From Rhabditophanes sp. KR3021 (Eukaryota > Nematoda > Chromadorea > Rhabditida > Alloionematidae), in contig CAUJLY010000006.1 of NCBI GenBank assembly GCA_963281155.1, positions 11,143,001 to 11,207,000 on the forward strand: a stretch of DNA of 64,000 bases, written 5' to 3'. Within the stretch, counting starts at the first letter, position 1; the number at the start of each line of letters is the position of its first letter. A program made the position numbers and the translations under genes. The notes under the pieces are model-generated. The model worked only from the letters and a program-made list of their open reading frames with translations. It was not told where the DNA came from and made no database searches. Below are positions 33,590 to 44,454 of this stretch, piece by piece.

Positions 33590-34572
33590 TTATATTACAT
33601 TTTTATTCCTCGATAAAGTAAGAGAAGCATTTTGTATTATACTTTTTTTGAATTTAATAAAAATAAAAAATCTTGATCTGATATCCTTTGAAAGAATTAA
33701 TAATGAATATGGCGCATTAAAAACTAAAAAGGTTTCACATAATGTATATAAACTCCAACACACATCAAGTGCATTAGTCCACATAAATTGAGTGGCAATA
33801 ACACCGAAAATTTCATTAGAAGCAATACATACCATTGCAACAAAATTAACAATTGAGGCTTTAACTAAAATCATTTCTGATTTTGAAACTTTTCCTTTAG
33901 ACAGTTGATTAAGTTTTCGAATCAAAAGAAAGTTCAATATAGATATCGTTATAAGGCATAATATATGAATTATCATTAACACATACCAAATACTCATAAA
34001 TATATTTTCGTCTTGATATGTCAAAGACAAAGTTTCATTATAAATATCTAATACGTACGTTGCTGGAAATTGTATAATAAAGAAAAAATATGGTACGATT
34101 AATACAAACGGCCAAATTGTAAGCATAATCAATTTCGATCCACTCCACAAGTTTGTATAAAGAAATGGCCAATAAATAGATGAAAAACGATTAAATGCTG
34201 TATTTATGGCAAAAAAAGCTATTAGAATTTCTAAGCATATACCAAATGCTGCTGTTTTCCCAGGTAAATTCATTGATGACAAAAATTGTGAATAAAAATC
34301 GACAAATAATTGTGCAGTTGGTATTCTAAACGTAATATATTCTTCAATAATAAACATAATTTCAAAAACCCCATTAAATACAAACGGGAAAAAGAAATGT
34401 TTTCTAATTTGTGAGTTTTTAGTTGCCAGCATTTTGACAAGGAATATTAAGAGTAAAACATATAGAATAGTTGAAAACAATTCAAATATGAAAAGAATTA
34501 TTCTACAAATATTTAAAACTGAAATTCAAACAGAATAAAATATATAAAATAGTCAATCAACTAACCGTTCAT
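33590..34572 (-). CDS. SRG-superfamily receptor, tandem copy A
   Basis: Exons 34572-34566 (seven bases, ATGAACG) and 34518-33590 give about 311 aa. The phase-1 intron is 47 bp (GTTAGT...TTCAG). The start M-N-V-L-N-I-C-R-I-I-L-F-I-F-E-L-F is shared with copy B. The post-TM3 motif is NRFSSIYWPFLYTNLW. The protein has seven hydrophobic segments and a C-terminus with P-Y-S-L-L-I-L-S-K-D-I-R. It is closest to copies B and C and more distant from the receptors at 554-2704, which share the loop-1 K-M-L-x-[ST]-K/N-N and the same phase-1 first intron. It is a likely chemoreceptor. Confidence 0.85.
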
Positions 34573-34847
34573 AGTTTTTTTTAAATTCTAGATTTTGTTA
34601 AAAATATTAAAAAATGTAGACTAGGTGTTTTTATTTTTTTAAAAAACTTCCTATTGTGATTTGCAAAACTTAGGTATCTTGCCATAATAATTTAATTAGT
34701 AAAAATATCTGCTATTATATTACGACATGTTCTCAATATTACATGGTTGGTAAACTATTTTAATTAAGATAATTTGCAATTAAAAACATATTTACAATTT
34801 TACTTGTGGTTTTACAGACTGCAAACATTTTGCATTGTATTTATGAA

Positions 34848-35040
34848 CGTGTATAAATCTTTTATTTTAAATCATTCAAATACATAGACGTTATTAAATG
34901 AAAAACAAAATATTTAGCTTTCATCAGGATTGGTTGGTGCGTGATTTATAATATTTGGCTAATCAATGGGCTGATGAGATTGGAAATCACCAGAATAATT
35001 AAGTGCCAAGTAATATGTCAAATTCCTAATGCTACACATA
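34848..35040 (-). repeat. duplicated 3' flank of the SRG triplet, copy 2
   Basis: Close match to 32838-33090, including the C-T-T-T-T-A-T-T-T-T-A-A-A block and G-A-T-T-G-G-T-T-G-G-T-G. It starts about 60 bp downstream of copy B's stop codon. Confidence 0.75.
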
Positions 35041-35101
35041 TATTTATGTTTATAAACCATAGATAATTGATTACAAGGTTACAATATGTATGACTGCTTA
35101 A

Positions 35102-36081
35102 TTATACTACAGTTTTATTTTTCGATGAAGTAACAGAAACATTTTGTATTATATTTCTTTTAAATTTAATAAAAATAAAAAACTTTGATCTGACATCTTT
35201 TGAAAGAATTAATAATGAATATGGTGTATTAAAAACAATAAAAGTTTCACAAACTCCATATAAATTCAAACTAAGACTTAATCCATCATCCAACATAAAT
35301 TGACTAGAAGCAACACCTACAATTCCATTAGCAACAACGAATGTCATTGCAGCAAAATTAATAATTGAAATTTTAGTTAAAATCATTTCTTGGCTTGAAA
35401 CCTTTCCAGTAGGTAGTTGATTAAGTTTTCTAATCAAAAGAAAGTTTAATACTGATATTATTATGGTACAAATCACTTGAATTATTATTGTTGAATACCA
35501 CGTATCTGTAGCTATGTCTTGATTTTCATATGTCAAAAACAAACTTTCAGTATCTAATTTAAAAGTTGCAGAAAATTTTAAAAGAAATATAAAATATGGC
35601 ACTGTTAATGCAATTGGCCATATTATAAACATAAACAACTTCCAATCTTTCCACAAAATTGTATAAGATGTTGGCCAATAAATTGATGAAAAACGATTGA
35701 ATGCTATATTTATGGAAAATAAAGCTATTAAAACTGTTAAACCAGTACTTGCAGCTCCTAATTTTCCAGCCCATTTCATTAAATTAATATATTTGAAATA
35801 AAAGTCAATAAATAGTTTCATTTGAGGTATTCTAAACGTAATATATTCTTCAATAATATATAAAATTTCAAAAACGCCATTAAATATAAACATAAAATAA
35901 AATTCTTTTGTTATCTTTGAATTTTTGGTTAGCAACATTTTGATAAGAAATATCAAGAGTAGAACATATATAATAGTTGAAAACAATTCAATTACAAAAA
36001 GTAATACTCTAAAAATATTCAAAACTGAAATTTAAACAGAAAACAGATTATAATATATGAGATAATTAACTAACCGTTCAT
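35102..36081 (-). CDS. SRG-superfamily receptor, tandem copy B
   Basis: Exons 36081-36075 (ATGAACG) and 36024-35102 give about 309 aa with a 50 bp phase-1 intron (GTTAGT...TTCAG). It has the same M-N-V-L-N-I start as copy A. The post-TM3 motif is NRFSSIYWPTSYTILW and the end is P-Y-S-L-L-I-L-S-K-D-V-R. The seven-base first exon would be missed by most gene finders, but it is conserved in copy A along with the donor GGTTAGTT, which supports it. It is a likely chemoreceptor of unknown ligand. Confidence 0.85.
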
Positions 36082-36358
36082 AATTTTATGCTAATTTATT
36101 TAATCAAAAAGTATTGTTTGAATTGGAAATTTTCTAAAAATAATTAAACTAGATTTTTTCAACTTTTAAAAGCACTTGCTATTGTGGTTCTGTAAAATTA
36201 AGATTATGGTATCATAAAAAATTGTTTAATAAAGCTATTTTCTACTATTATATGATATGTTTTCAACTAATTATTGTTGGTTCAGTAAATTATTTCCAAA
36301 TTAACCTTTTTAGTGAAAACATATTTATAACAAACATTTGTACATTATATTGCATTGA

Positions 36359-36430
36359 CGTGTACAAATCTTTTATTTTAAGCAAATCAAATCCATAAAC
36401 ATTATCAAATTAAATATTTTAAAAAAAAGT
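36359..36430 (-). repeat. duplicated 3' flank of the SRG triplet, copy 3 (short)
   Basis: Starts GACGTGTACAAATCTTTTAT and matches the first part of 32838-33090, then diverges. It lies just downstream of copy C. Confidence 0.65.
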
Positions 36431-36445
36431 CTTTATTTAAGTCTA

Positions 36446-37381
36446 TTAAATAATGACACTTTTTACTGTATTAACTGATGATTTGTCTATTTGTGTTTGT
36501 TTAAAGCCAATAAAGGTAAAAAATTTCATTCTGATTTCATTTGAAAGAATTAACAATGTATAAGGAGCAAAAAATGTGAATACACTTTTCGTTATAAAAA
36601 ATAGGAATATACAAATTTCATATAAAATATTTAAATTATGCATTTCAGCAAAGATGATTAAAATATTAATAAAAGCAATACATAAAGCTACAGCAAAATT
36701 TGTTATTGAGAATTTGGTTAACATTATTTCTTGCTTTGATATATTTATTCTAGAAAGTTTATGAATTTTTTTAATTATTAAAAAATTTAATATAGATATT
36801 GGTATAATTGTGATCAAATGAGTTGATGCCATTGTATATCGCATTTCTTCAGCAACAGTCGTATTTGGTGTCACAAAATTAAGCATTTCTATAGAACTGT
36901 CAAGTTCAAGCGTTACAAAAAACTGCATGAGATACAAAAAGTAAGGTATGCAAATGGTAAAAGGCCACATCATAAGCATAAATAATTTGAAATTGCTCCA
37001 TAAAACGGAATAATACATTGGCCAATATATTGATGAAAAACGATTAAATGCTATATTTACAGAAAATAACGAAAGCAACATTTCTAGTGATCGATTAAGA
37101 GCTAATATTTTTCCTGGTAAATTCATTGAAGGTAAAACTATCAAATAAAAAGTTTGGAACAGTTTCATTCGTGGTATTCTAAAAGTTAAATATTCTTCAA
37201 ATACAAATAAAAGATTAAATAAACCATTCATTACAAACAGGGAAAAGAAATGTTTTGTAATTTTTGAGTTTTTAGTTGCCAGCATTTTGATAAGGAATAT
37301 TAAAAGTAAAACATACAAAATTGTTGAAAATAAGTCAATTATAAAAAGTAAAACAGTGTAAATGTTCAAAGCTAAAGCCAT
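36446..37381 (-). CDS. SRG-superfamily receptor, tandem copy C
   Basis: A single exon of 311 aa starting M-A-L-A-L-N-I-Y-T-V-L-L-F at 37381. It aligns with copies A and B from L-N-I onward, so the phase-1 intron of A and B is absent here (lost, or a new start was recruited). The post-TM3 motif is NRFSSIYWPMYYSVLW. It has seven hydrophobic segments; the C-terminus has P-Y-T-L-L-I-L-S-N-E-I-R. It is the most divergent of the triplet and lacks most of the shared 3' flank. It is a likely chemoreceptor. Confidence 0.85.
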   Translation of the reverse strand: MALALNIYTVLLFIIDLFSTILYVLLLIFLIKMLATKNSKITKHFFSLFVMNGLFNLLFVFEEYLTFRIPRMKLFQTFYLIVLPSMNLPGKILALNRSLEMLLSLFSVNIAFNRFSSIYWPMYYSVLWSNFKLFMLMMWPFTICIPYFLYLMQFFVTLELDSSIEMLNFVTPNTTVAEEMRYTMASTHLITIIPISILNFLIIKKIHKLSRINISKQEIMLTKFSITNFAVALCIAFINILIIFAEMHNLNILYEICIFLFFITKSVFTFFAPYTLLILSNEIRMKFFTFIGFKQTQIDKSSVNTVKSVII

Positions 37382-37924
37382 TTTAAATTTAATAATCAAA
37401 TTTAAAAATTAGGTTTTTATAAATTATTCAAATAATTTTTTTATATTAAAACAATTACACTTTTTGCCAGGTGTTATATAAAATAATATTTATTTTTTGT
37501 TGAAAAAAATTACTAGACAGTAATTAACTTAATAAATAATATTTATTTAGAAATATAACAAATTATTTTTAATTTAAATAATCATCTCAATTTATTATTT
37601 AATTATTCTGATTCGTTACATATATTATAAAGGAGGCCACCTGTTTAGTCACAAAAAATTAGCAATAATTTTTTTGTACCCCGTAAAATAGTATTTTAGA
37701 TGCCAGATTTGAAGCTGAATGATAATACTGATTTACTTTTATCAGTTTTATCAAATCCGAATTTATTCCTACAGTCTTAAACTTCCAAATTCGGAACAGA
37801 GGTTCCAAGTAATTTTAATTTATTTTTTTACATATAGTAAAGATCGAGGATCTTTCTCCACTTTTCAAGTGACTCACTTCCAAAGTGTTAAAGTCTGTCT
37901 CCTGAAACTAATACCTCCCTTCGA

Positions 37925-38284
37925 GTGCTCGCCCCATCCAAATTCACATTTTATGACATTCCCCCTAATAACCAATTAATCTCCTCTATGTTATCCGTTT
38001 ATATTGGAAAAGGCGTAAAGAATAGACAAATTAGGCACATACGAGATATTCCCGTATGGGATGAAGGAAGAGATGTTAGTTTCAAAATGCAAATATGCAT
38101 TATGCAATGTTCAGATATATCACGATGCCCATTTAAAAGTGATTGGTATTCAATGCAAAGAGAACATCAATTTGTAATTGGTTCTAAATTTTATTTTTCA
38201 ACAAAATATCCTAAGTTTAATGAAGGAGTGTCAAGCCAACTGGTTTCTGATGGAAGAGTTTATAGAATGTCTCGCCCACCTTGA
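37925..38284 (+). CDS. uncharacterised ORF, possibly an exon or gene fragment
   Basis: A 119-codon frame (starting at GTG, not ATG) reads S-K-F-T-F-Y-D-I-P-P-N-N, later V-W-D-E-G-R-D-V-S-F and C-I-M-Q-C-S-D-I-S-R-C-P-F, ending S-R-P-P. Base composition is less AT-biased than the surroundings, which favours real coding. A second frame immediately upstream (37719-37979) is also open and protein-like, suggesting a frameshift near 37920. There is no start codon, signal peptide or recognised domain. It could be a fragment of a gene copied from elsewhere. Confidence 0.4.
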   Translation: MLAPSKFTFYDIPPNNQLISSMLSVYIGKGVKNRQIRHIRDIPVWDEGRDVSFKMQICIMQCSDISRCPFKSDWYSMQREHQFVIGSKFYFSTKYPKFNEGVSSQLVSDGRVYRMSRPP

Positions 38285-38755
38285 TTTTAACTTTAAATTT
38301 ATTAATTTTATAAAAATTAACAGATTAACAGATATTTTTGTTTTTGACTAACATATGTGTTCTCGGAATCACCAAAGGTAGGGTGTGATTGTTAGCATTA
38401 TGTATTTGTGAAGTTAAATGTTGCTTCATTCCTTTAGAAATTGAGATGATTAGAGAAATGGCTAATTGGAAAAATGAAAAAAAAACGATCATATGATATT
38501 TTTGGATTGTACAATTAAGGGATATTCAATATTTAAGAAAACGTAAGATGAATTTTTTATTTTTACGACGGAAATGGTAAATTATATAGAATTAAAAATA
38601 TTGTGAAGTAATCATTAACCTTTATTTAATTACCATTTCAATTAATAATTTGCCTTAAGTGTTATAATTGGCCACTAGCACAAGTTAATTTTACTTTAAT
38701 AAAACGTTAACTTTACCTATACCTTATTTTATTTTACCGATTAGTTTCTAATAAA

Positions 38756-39731
38756 ATGGACGACAAATTTATCGATGTTATAAAATACTTAGGTTATATT
38801 GGATTATTTTTAAATATGATATGTTTTATCATAATGCATACAATAAAGCCTACTAAAAAAGATATATTTACACTAATTACAAAATACGCAACCTTATCAC
38901 AATGTTTGATTCCCTTGGTTATTGGAATAGTTGGAGAGTATTATTTAGTTATTGAGCTGGGTGGATCAGCTTGTTTTGGTCTTTGCCATTATTTTAAATC
39001 ACCTTTTACCTGTAAAATGTCAATTATTTTAAGTTATTTCGGAGGCAATATGTGTGTTGGATTTGCTTTGCTGGCTTCATTGTTGAGGTATAATGTATTT
39101 TGTCGGATGGAGCCTGCTTTTACATTCTACAAGTTCGATAAACTTTTGTTAGTTTTGTTGGTGGTAGTTGCGCCAACCTTTTTGTTAGCAACTGTTTCAG
39201 AATATCAAGTTGTTGGTATTGACGATATTGGAAAAAGTCTTGAAGTAAGCTTTTTATTTTCCTGCGTTTAAACAAATTACATTTTAGGACAAGCTTTTCA
39301 TAAATTCATTCAAAAGTGATGAGTATACTTTACTAATTATGCCAACAACTAATTTAAATTTGGCCACAATATCTGGGGCATTTGATTTATTAATATTAAC
39401 TGTTTCTGTACTAACAATAATTTTTCATTACAATCTCAGTTTATTCAGAAGTTTAGGAAAAGCTATAAAAGAATCGAAAATTGAAACGGCCAACCAAATA
39501 AGATCAAATTTATATTATTTATATTTTTTACTCATTTTCCCAATTGTTTTCGCCTTCTTTCCATCAGTTATTCCTGTGTCGTTTGCAATGTTTAAAGTTT
39601 CAAGCTTTGCTTCTAAAACATTGTCTCATTTTTTTACATTAATCATGTTTTATCACATTATAATGCCCCTCTTTAATTTATACTATTACTACAGATCTAA
39701 TATTCAAGCATATTATTTAAAAAGAAAATAA
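38756..39731 (+). CDS. 7TM chemoreceptor-like protein, class uncertain
   Basis: Two exons, 38756-39244 and 39288-39731, give about 310 aa (phase 0, 43 bp intron GTAAGC...TTTAG). The start M-D-D-K-F-I-D-V-I-K-Y is followed by TM1 and a P-T-K-K-D-I-F loop. Seven hydrophobic segments are visible. L-L-R-Y-N-V-F-C-R follows TM3, and the C-terminus reads M-P-L-F-N-L-Y-Y-Y-Y-R-S-N-I-Q-A-Y. The last block resembles the Str/Srh-superfamily end (P-x6-Y-R-x-x-[IV]). It is likely a chemoreceptor, but no class-defining motif is clear. Confidence 0.7.
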
Positions 39732-40132
39732 TTGTTAAACCTGTTCATTTCAAGTTTTAAACTTTTCCCACATATGGGCATTATTACATCGGTATTAATT
39801 AGCGTCAGTTAACATATAGTAAATAGTATATAAGTTAACTTAAATTGCTTATTTATTCCAAAGATCTTTTCTATATCGGAAACAATAATCTAGTTTTATA
39901 AATATTATTTTAAAGAATACATCACAATATTGCCTTTATTTGCAGACCCAAAATGTGCGAAAATAAACAGCAAGTTTTTATTGTTAACAAATTACCTTAA
40001 ATTACGCGCATTCTTGTGGTGATGATGTATTGTTATTTTCTAGTAAACATATTTACTACCTCATCAGACGGTATTCGGTGATGATATAACACTTTCATTC
40101 CATAATATCTTCATTTTAACAAAAAATGAGTG

Positions 40133-41146
40133 ATGAATGATACTGATAATATTTTGTTGTATCAATTTCAACGATATATTCCATTTTTTACTGTCTATCT
40201 GTCTACAGTATCTTTGGTTATACATTCTATTTTTTTGATTGTTTCATATACTATTTATATTTGCATTTTAATTAGTATTGTAAAAAGATTCAAGCAAAAA
40301 GAGTTTAATTCCGCTTTCTACTATTGCATTGTGTATTCAGGAATATGTGATATTTCCTGTCATTTTCTTCAATTTCTAACCGGCAATTTGTTAGCATATC
40401 CTCCATTTGCTGACTATCTTGGCCCAATTAGTCCTACCTATTGGTTGACTCCTTTTACTTTTATAATGTTATTCTTAACAACAATGCAACTTTTAAATTC
40501 ATTTTACATCAGTATTAACAGAATAATAATTGTGTATTTTCCATTTAAAGGATCGGCATTTCTAAACAAATCTGCTTTAATATTTTTGTTAGTTGGCATG
40601 TCGGCATCAATACTTCCTTGGATTTATTTGCTAACTAGAAAAGCCTTTATACTCCAAGCAAACAATATTTATACAAATTTCCAAACAATAAGTACAATAA
40701 AAATGAGTTCAAATGTAACTTTCGAAAGAACAAGCGCTCAATACATTGCTTACATTTCTGGATCATTTTCATTGACAACATTAGCCATCAATTTAATTAC
40801 AATAATAACAATTTTCAAAAAGTATGACATGTCAGTAAAGTCAAAGAATGAAAAAAAATTGGCAATTTATAGTATAATCTTATTCCTATCCCAACAATAC
40901 TTTGTTTGTCTTTGTTATATTGTAATATTTGCACCATTAACAGATGATTATTCAATATTTTACTCAATTTGGGTCCTCAAACCATGGGCTATTAATATTA
41001 ATTCGATGGTTGCTCCCTATATGTTGATTTACTTGTCCAAGTCAATTAGAAATATTGTGATGGATACTTTTGGATTGAAACATTTATTTAGTCGTGTATT
41101 TAGATGTAATGTGACTGATATTTCGAATATTATTTTTGTTAAATAA
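40133..41146 (+). CDS. SRG-superfamily 7TM receptor
   Basis: A single exon of 337 aa starting M-N-D-T-D-N-I-L at 40133. Seven hydrophobic segments are visible. After TM3 it reads N-S-F-Y-I-S-I-N-R-I-I-I-V-Y-F-P-F-K-G, a form of the SRG-superfamily N-R-x5-F-P-F-K motif with Gly in place of the usual Y-x-x-x-W. The C-terminus has P-Y-M-L-I-Y-L-S-K-S-I-R, as in Srg/Srv receptors. TM1 (V-S-L-V-I-H-S-I-F-L-I-V-S-Y) is echoed by a fragment at 46536-46720. It is probably a chemoreceptor. Confidence 0.8.
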   Translation: MNDTDNILLYQFQRYIPFFTVYLSTVSLVIHSIFLIVSYTIYICILISIVKRFKQKEFNSAFYYCIVYSGICDISCHFLQFLTGNLLAYPPFADYLGPISPTYWLTPFTFIMLFLTTMQLLNSFYISINRIIIVYFPFKGSAFLNKSALIFLLVGMSASILPWIYLLTRKAFILQANNIYTNFQTISTIKMSSNVTFERTSAQYIAYISGSFSLTTLAINLITIITIFKKYDMSVKSKNEKKLAIYSIILFLSQQYFVCLCYIVIFAPLTDDYSIFYSIWVLKPWAININSMVAPYMLIYLSKSIRNIVMDTFGLKHLFSRVFRCNVTDISNIIFVK

Positions 41147-41157
41147 TTTTAAATAAA

Positions 41158-41439
41158 TTATGTGCGCGTTGTAGATACCATAATTAAGTTAGCTGATCTG
41201 TTTTTTATTTCCCTTATTTCTGCCTTATAATAATTATAAAGTGCAAAAATGACATAATCCAAAAGCATGACGGGATAAAGATTAAAAGCAATTAAAGAGT
41301 ACGTAAATATGTAATAAATTAGATTAATTTTCTTTGAAACAGGCAGAAATTTATAGTTATAAAGAAGGCAATTAATACTTACTATACGTTTTACCAACCC
41401 TGTAAACTGGCCTGAAAAAGCCGACCCGATAAAAGCCAT
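41158..41439 (-). pseudogene. possible C-terminal receptor fragment
   Basis: A 93-codon minus-strand frame with two hydrophobic stretches (N-L-I-Y-Y-I-F-T-Y-S-L-I-A-F and P-V-M-L-L-D-Y-V-I-F-A-L-Y-N-Y-Y) followed by K-A-E-I-R-E-I. The pattern is like TM6-TM7 and the start of the tail of a 7TM receptor, without the first five segments. It could also be a small membrane protein. It overlaps the 3' flank of the receptor ending at 41146, tail to tail. Confidence 0.35.
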
Positions 41440-42060
41440 AATTTCAAAAAATCACTAATTTTCAGCGAAAACAACGATTTTTTGGTAAAAGATAAACGTA
41501 AAAAGTAAAAATAATATTCAAAAAGCTTAAATACATCTTTTATACCCTAACATTGATTTTGACACAGTGTTGTGACCAAAGACTGAGTAAATTTATAAGA
41601 TGTCTAGCGAGGAAATACGACTGGAAAACGCTCTTGAGAATTACTAATAAAACTTTATTTAAAAGAAACAGTTTGTTACAAATATATAAAATTAATACTT
41701 ACCCCAGTAATTGGGTGTTTGTTAACAGTCGTTAATAGTTAAGATACCAAGTCTATATTAGTAAACCTATATAAAATTAAAAGGATTAATAAATATTACA
41801 AGAAACGTTAATGATTAACAGGCATGACATTTTCCCCCTTTAGAATTTTGAAAAGAGGGGATAAAGGGGGGAAAGAGGGGAAAAGTTTAATTTTATAAAC
41901 ATAAATTTGCCTTTTAGTTTAAAATAGAAGTGACTACTTCCTTATAGTTAAACCTTAAATTCCGTAAATTAGTATCTTAGTCTGTAACATTACTTTCGTG
42001 AAAAATTTAAATGTCTCCCCTGCCGAGCAGAAGAGGGATATCAAAGATCTTTTTAATGAT
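41440..42060. other. intergenic with a G-rich hairpin
   Basis: Non-coding by eye. It contains the inverted repeat and G-run cluster at 41831-41884; nothing else is supported. Confidence 0.4.
41831..41884. repeat. inverted repeat with G-run cluster
   Basis: TTTCCCCCTTTA (41831-41842) is followed 19 bases later by TAAAGGGGGGAAA (41862-41874), its complement with one extra G. Further G4 runs flank it on the right arm (AGAGGGG twice). In this AT-rich DNA it is a striking potential hairpin, and the G-strand has three runs of four or more G. Confidence 0.75.
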
Positions 42061-42339
42061 TTAAATATAAAAATACCGTGAACCTACATCTGTCTGACTA
42101 CTTGGGTCTAACGTAAAATATTGATGCATCACCTGTTGTTTAGCTACCGAATAGTAAGTAATAGCTACATCATTTGTTTGGTTTACATTATTAAAAAAAA
42201 TCAAAGTTATTCTCATGTTTTGTGGGTTTGATTCTTTGTACCATGAAAAACTAGTAACAAAATTAGTTCCATCTGAATCTTGTTGAGCGTTTAAATAATT
42301 TAATGTCCATAAAATTGGTAAAATTATTAAAGACTTCAT
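42061..42339 (-). pseudogene. orphan first exon of an IgGFc-like gene
   Basis: From ATG at 42339 the minus strand encodes a signal peptide (MKSLIILPILWTLNYLNA) and Q-Q-D-S-D-G-T-N-F-V-T-S-F-S-W-Y, matching exon 1 of the gene at 42674-44277 (A-Q-D-S-D-G-N-E-F-I-T-S-F-P-W-Y). A splice donor is at the equivalent place (D-V-G|GT). No second exon follows downstream, so it is a truncated tandem copy. Confidence 0.75.
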
Positions 42340-42673
42340 CACAAAAAAATTTTTTAGATTAAAATGAACTTTACTTATTAATTTTATTTGAAGAATTGAG
42401 TCGTTTATAGAGACTTTTATCATTGATTATATAAAGTATAGATAAAAGTCATATTTACTTTTAGTGTTTCTTTTTCTGTAAACAATGATATTATATCTTT
42501 TTAGTTACAGTTTAGTATCATTTTATTTGACTACATATTAGCGCTTATTTTAACCATATTCTAGGCGTGATTCATACAATTTAAAAGACGAATTCATGAT
42601 GCTATAATATGAATAATTGTGTGTAATTTAACATCCATAAAGAAAGTGTTTTATTAAATTAAAAAAAGTAAGT

Positions 42674-44277
42674 TTATAAAAGTTTAACAAATACAAAAGC
42701 AAACAAAATCATAAACAATGATTTTTCAATCTTACTCCCACTTTTAGTAGTTGTCACTGGTGGTACATCAGTTCCAGAATTAGTTGTATAAACCTCAAGA
42801 CTGTTAGTATTATATCCAGCAACATAACCATACGATCCACCTGCACCCTTTACATTATAACCCGTAACATACGCAATATACTTAGCATTATCTTGCTTTA
42901 CTTCAAAAATATGGGAACCGGCATTTTTTACTAGAATAGTAAAGACATTATATTTAGCCTTGAAGTAGGGAATATTAGATTGTGATTGAAATTGAGTTCC
43001 ATCTACAACAACTCCATCGAGGAAGAAAGATGTTGTGTCAACGATTGATTTTGCATAAATTTCGATATATGAATTTGGAGTAAATGTAAAAAAAAAGACG
43101 CTTCCGTGTATAAATTGAGACGTTTCTGGTACGTAATGAAGGAATGATGAGAGTAGTTGTGTTTGAGGTGCAGGAGCTCTAAAGCCACCAAATCTAATCC
43201 AAGGTGTATACGAGTATTCAGAGCTAGTACCACCTTGACTGCCTGGTGTCAAATTTAATGATGAAGAAGCAAAAATTTTCAAGTTTATAGGAGTAGGGTC
43301 ATTTGGTTTGAGTTGACTGTAAACAAGAATTGGCAAGTAATTTATACATCCATTGGTGCGTGGTGGAGTAACATAAACTGATTTTGTAAATTCAGATGTA
43401 ATCATGCGATGATCTTCAGATCCTTTAAAGAAAGCATATGTGCAATCAAAGAAATGTGAATTGTAAAAATGCATGTAGCTATAATCAGTAGGACTATCAA
43501 TTGTTGCGACACCATTTGTACCTGTTGCTATTAAGTTGACGCGACTAACAGCACCAACGACAATGATTTGTTTGTTTGAATAAATTGAAAATGAGTGTGC
43601 TCTTTTAGGGTCAGAAGGATTTGTAATTACATTTTGGTAAGATCCAACAGCACTTGTTACTTTTAAATCGTATTTGTTGGAAATTTCCCCATCAATAGTA
43701 TGGTAAACGGTAACTAAAGCATCTTTGGCGTTAGAAGCTAAAATATGGATGATTTGTGTTCCTCCAGGATTGGCGGCAGGTAATCGCACTAGATAAGCAG
43801 AATGAGCCATATCTGATTGAGGTATCATTTCAGCATCACCCAGTCCAGTTTTTTGATTATAAATACGTGAGATAACTTTCATTGAGTAATGAGAGTTGAT
43901 AATGATACGAGGATCAGGAATTAGTGTTGCTTCTTTACTTAAATCAAGACCATCCTTGACAACATCCCGGAAAAATAAATTATACTAAAAAGTGAGATAT
44001 ATTTTTTATAATAACAAATTACACTCATAACAGCGTTCGGATCCAGAATGAAATTTGTACTTATTTGAATATTCTGTTTTACAGACCAATAGCTAATAGT
44101 CACTCTATTTTTTTTGGGTACATTATTGACAAAATTCAATGTGATTGCAATATCATCTGGATTCGGTTCGTTGTACCATGGAAAACTAGTAATAAACTCA
44201 TTTCCGTCTGAGTCTTGAGCAGCATTTAAATAACTTAAACTCAACAAAAATGTTGAAGCTAGCAATAAAAGTTTCAT
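42674..44277 (-). CDS. secreted IgGFc-binding-domain-like protein with hydrophobic tail
   Basis: Exons 44277-44023 and 43984-42674 give about 521 aa (phase 0, 38 bp intron GTAATT...TTTAG). The signal peptide is MKLLLLASTFLLSLSYLNA; the mature start Q-D-S-D-G-N-E-F resembles IgGFc-binding-protein domain starts. The body is beta-rich with H-F-F-D-C and N-G-C pairs, matching the gene at 6861-8344 in plan (intron position, domain order). The C-terminus has a Thr-rich linker (P-P-V-T-T-T-K-S-G-S) and a final hydrophobic stretch S-L-F-M-I-L-F-A-F-V-F-V-K-L-L, which suggests GPI anchoring or a membrane tail. Partial copies flank it on both sides. The role is unknown, perhaps a gut or cuticle surface coat. 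Confidence 0.75.
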
Positions 44278-44336
44278 CTCTTAAAATTTTTGATTATACA
44301 ATCTCAAAATGAACTATCAATACGCAAATACATTCC

Positions 44337-44454
44337 TTTTATACCACAAAATTTATTATCAGTAAATGAGCTAATCTTATATTGGTATGCGTAGCTCTTT
44401 TTGTGTCAAAAATGATATCATATTAGCACTGTCCCGTTAAAGTTATTTTATCAG
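44337..44454 (-). promoter_or_regulatory. TATA box and two CTGATAA sites
   Basis: On the minus strand TATAAAA (44337-44343) lies 60 bp before the ATG, with CTGATAA at 44356-44362 and 44448-44454. Confidence 0.55.
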
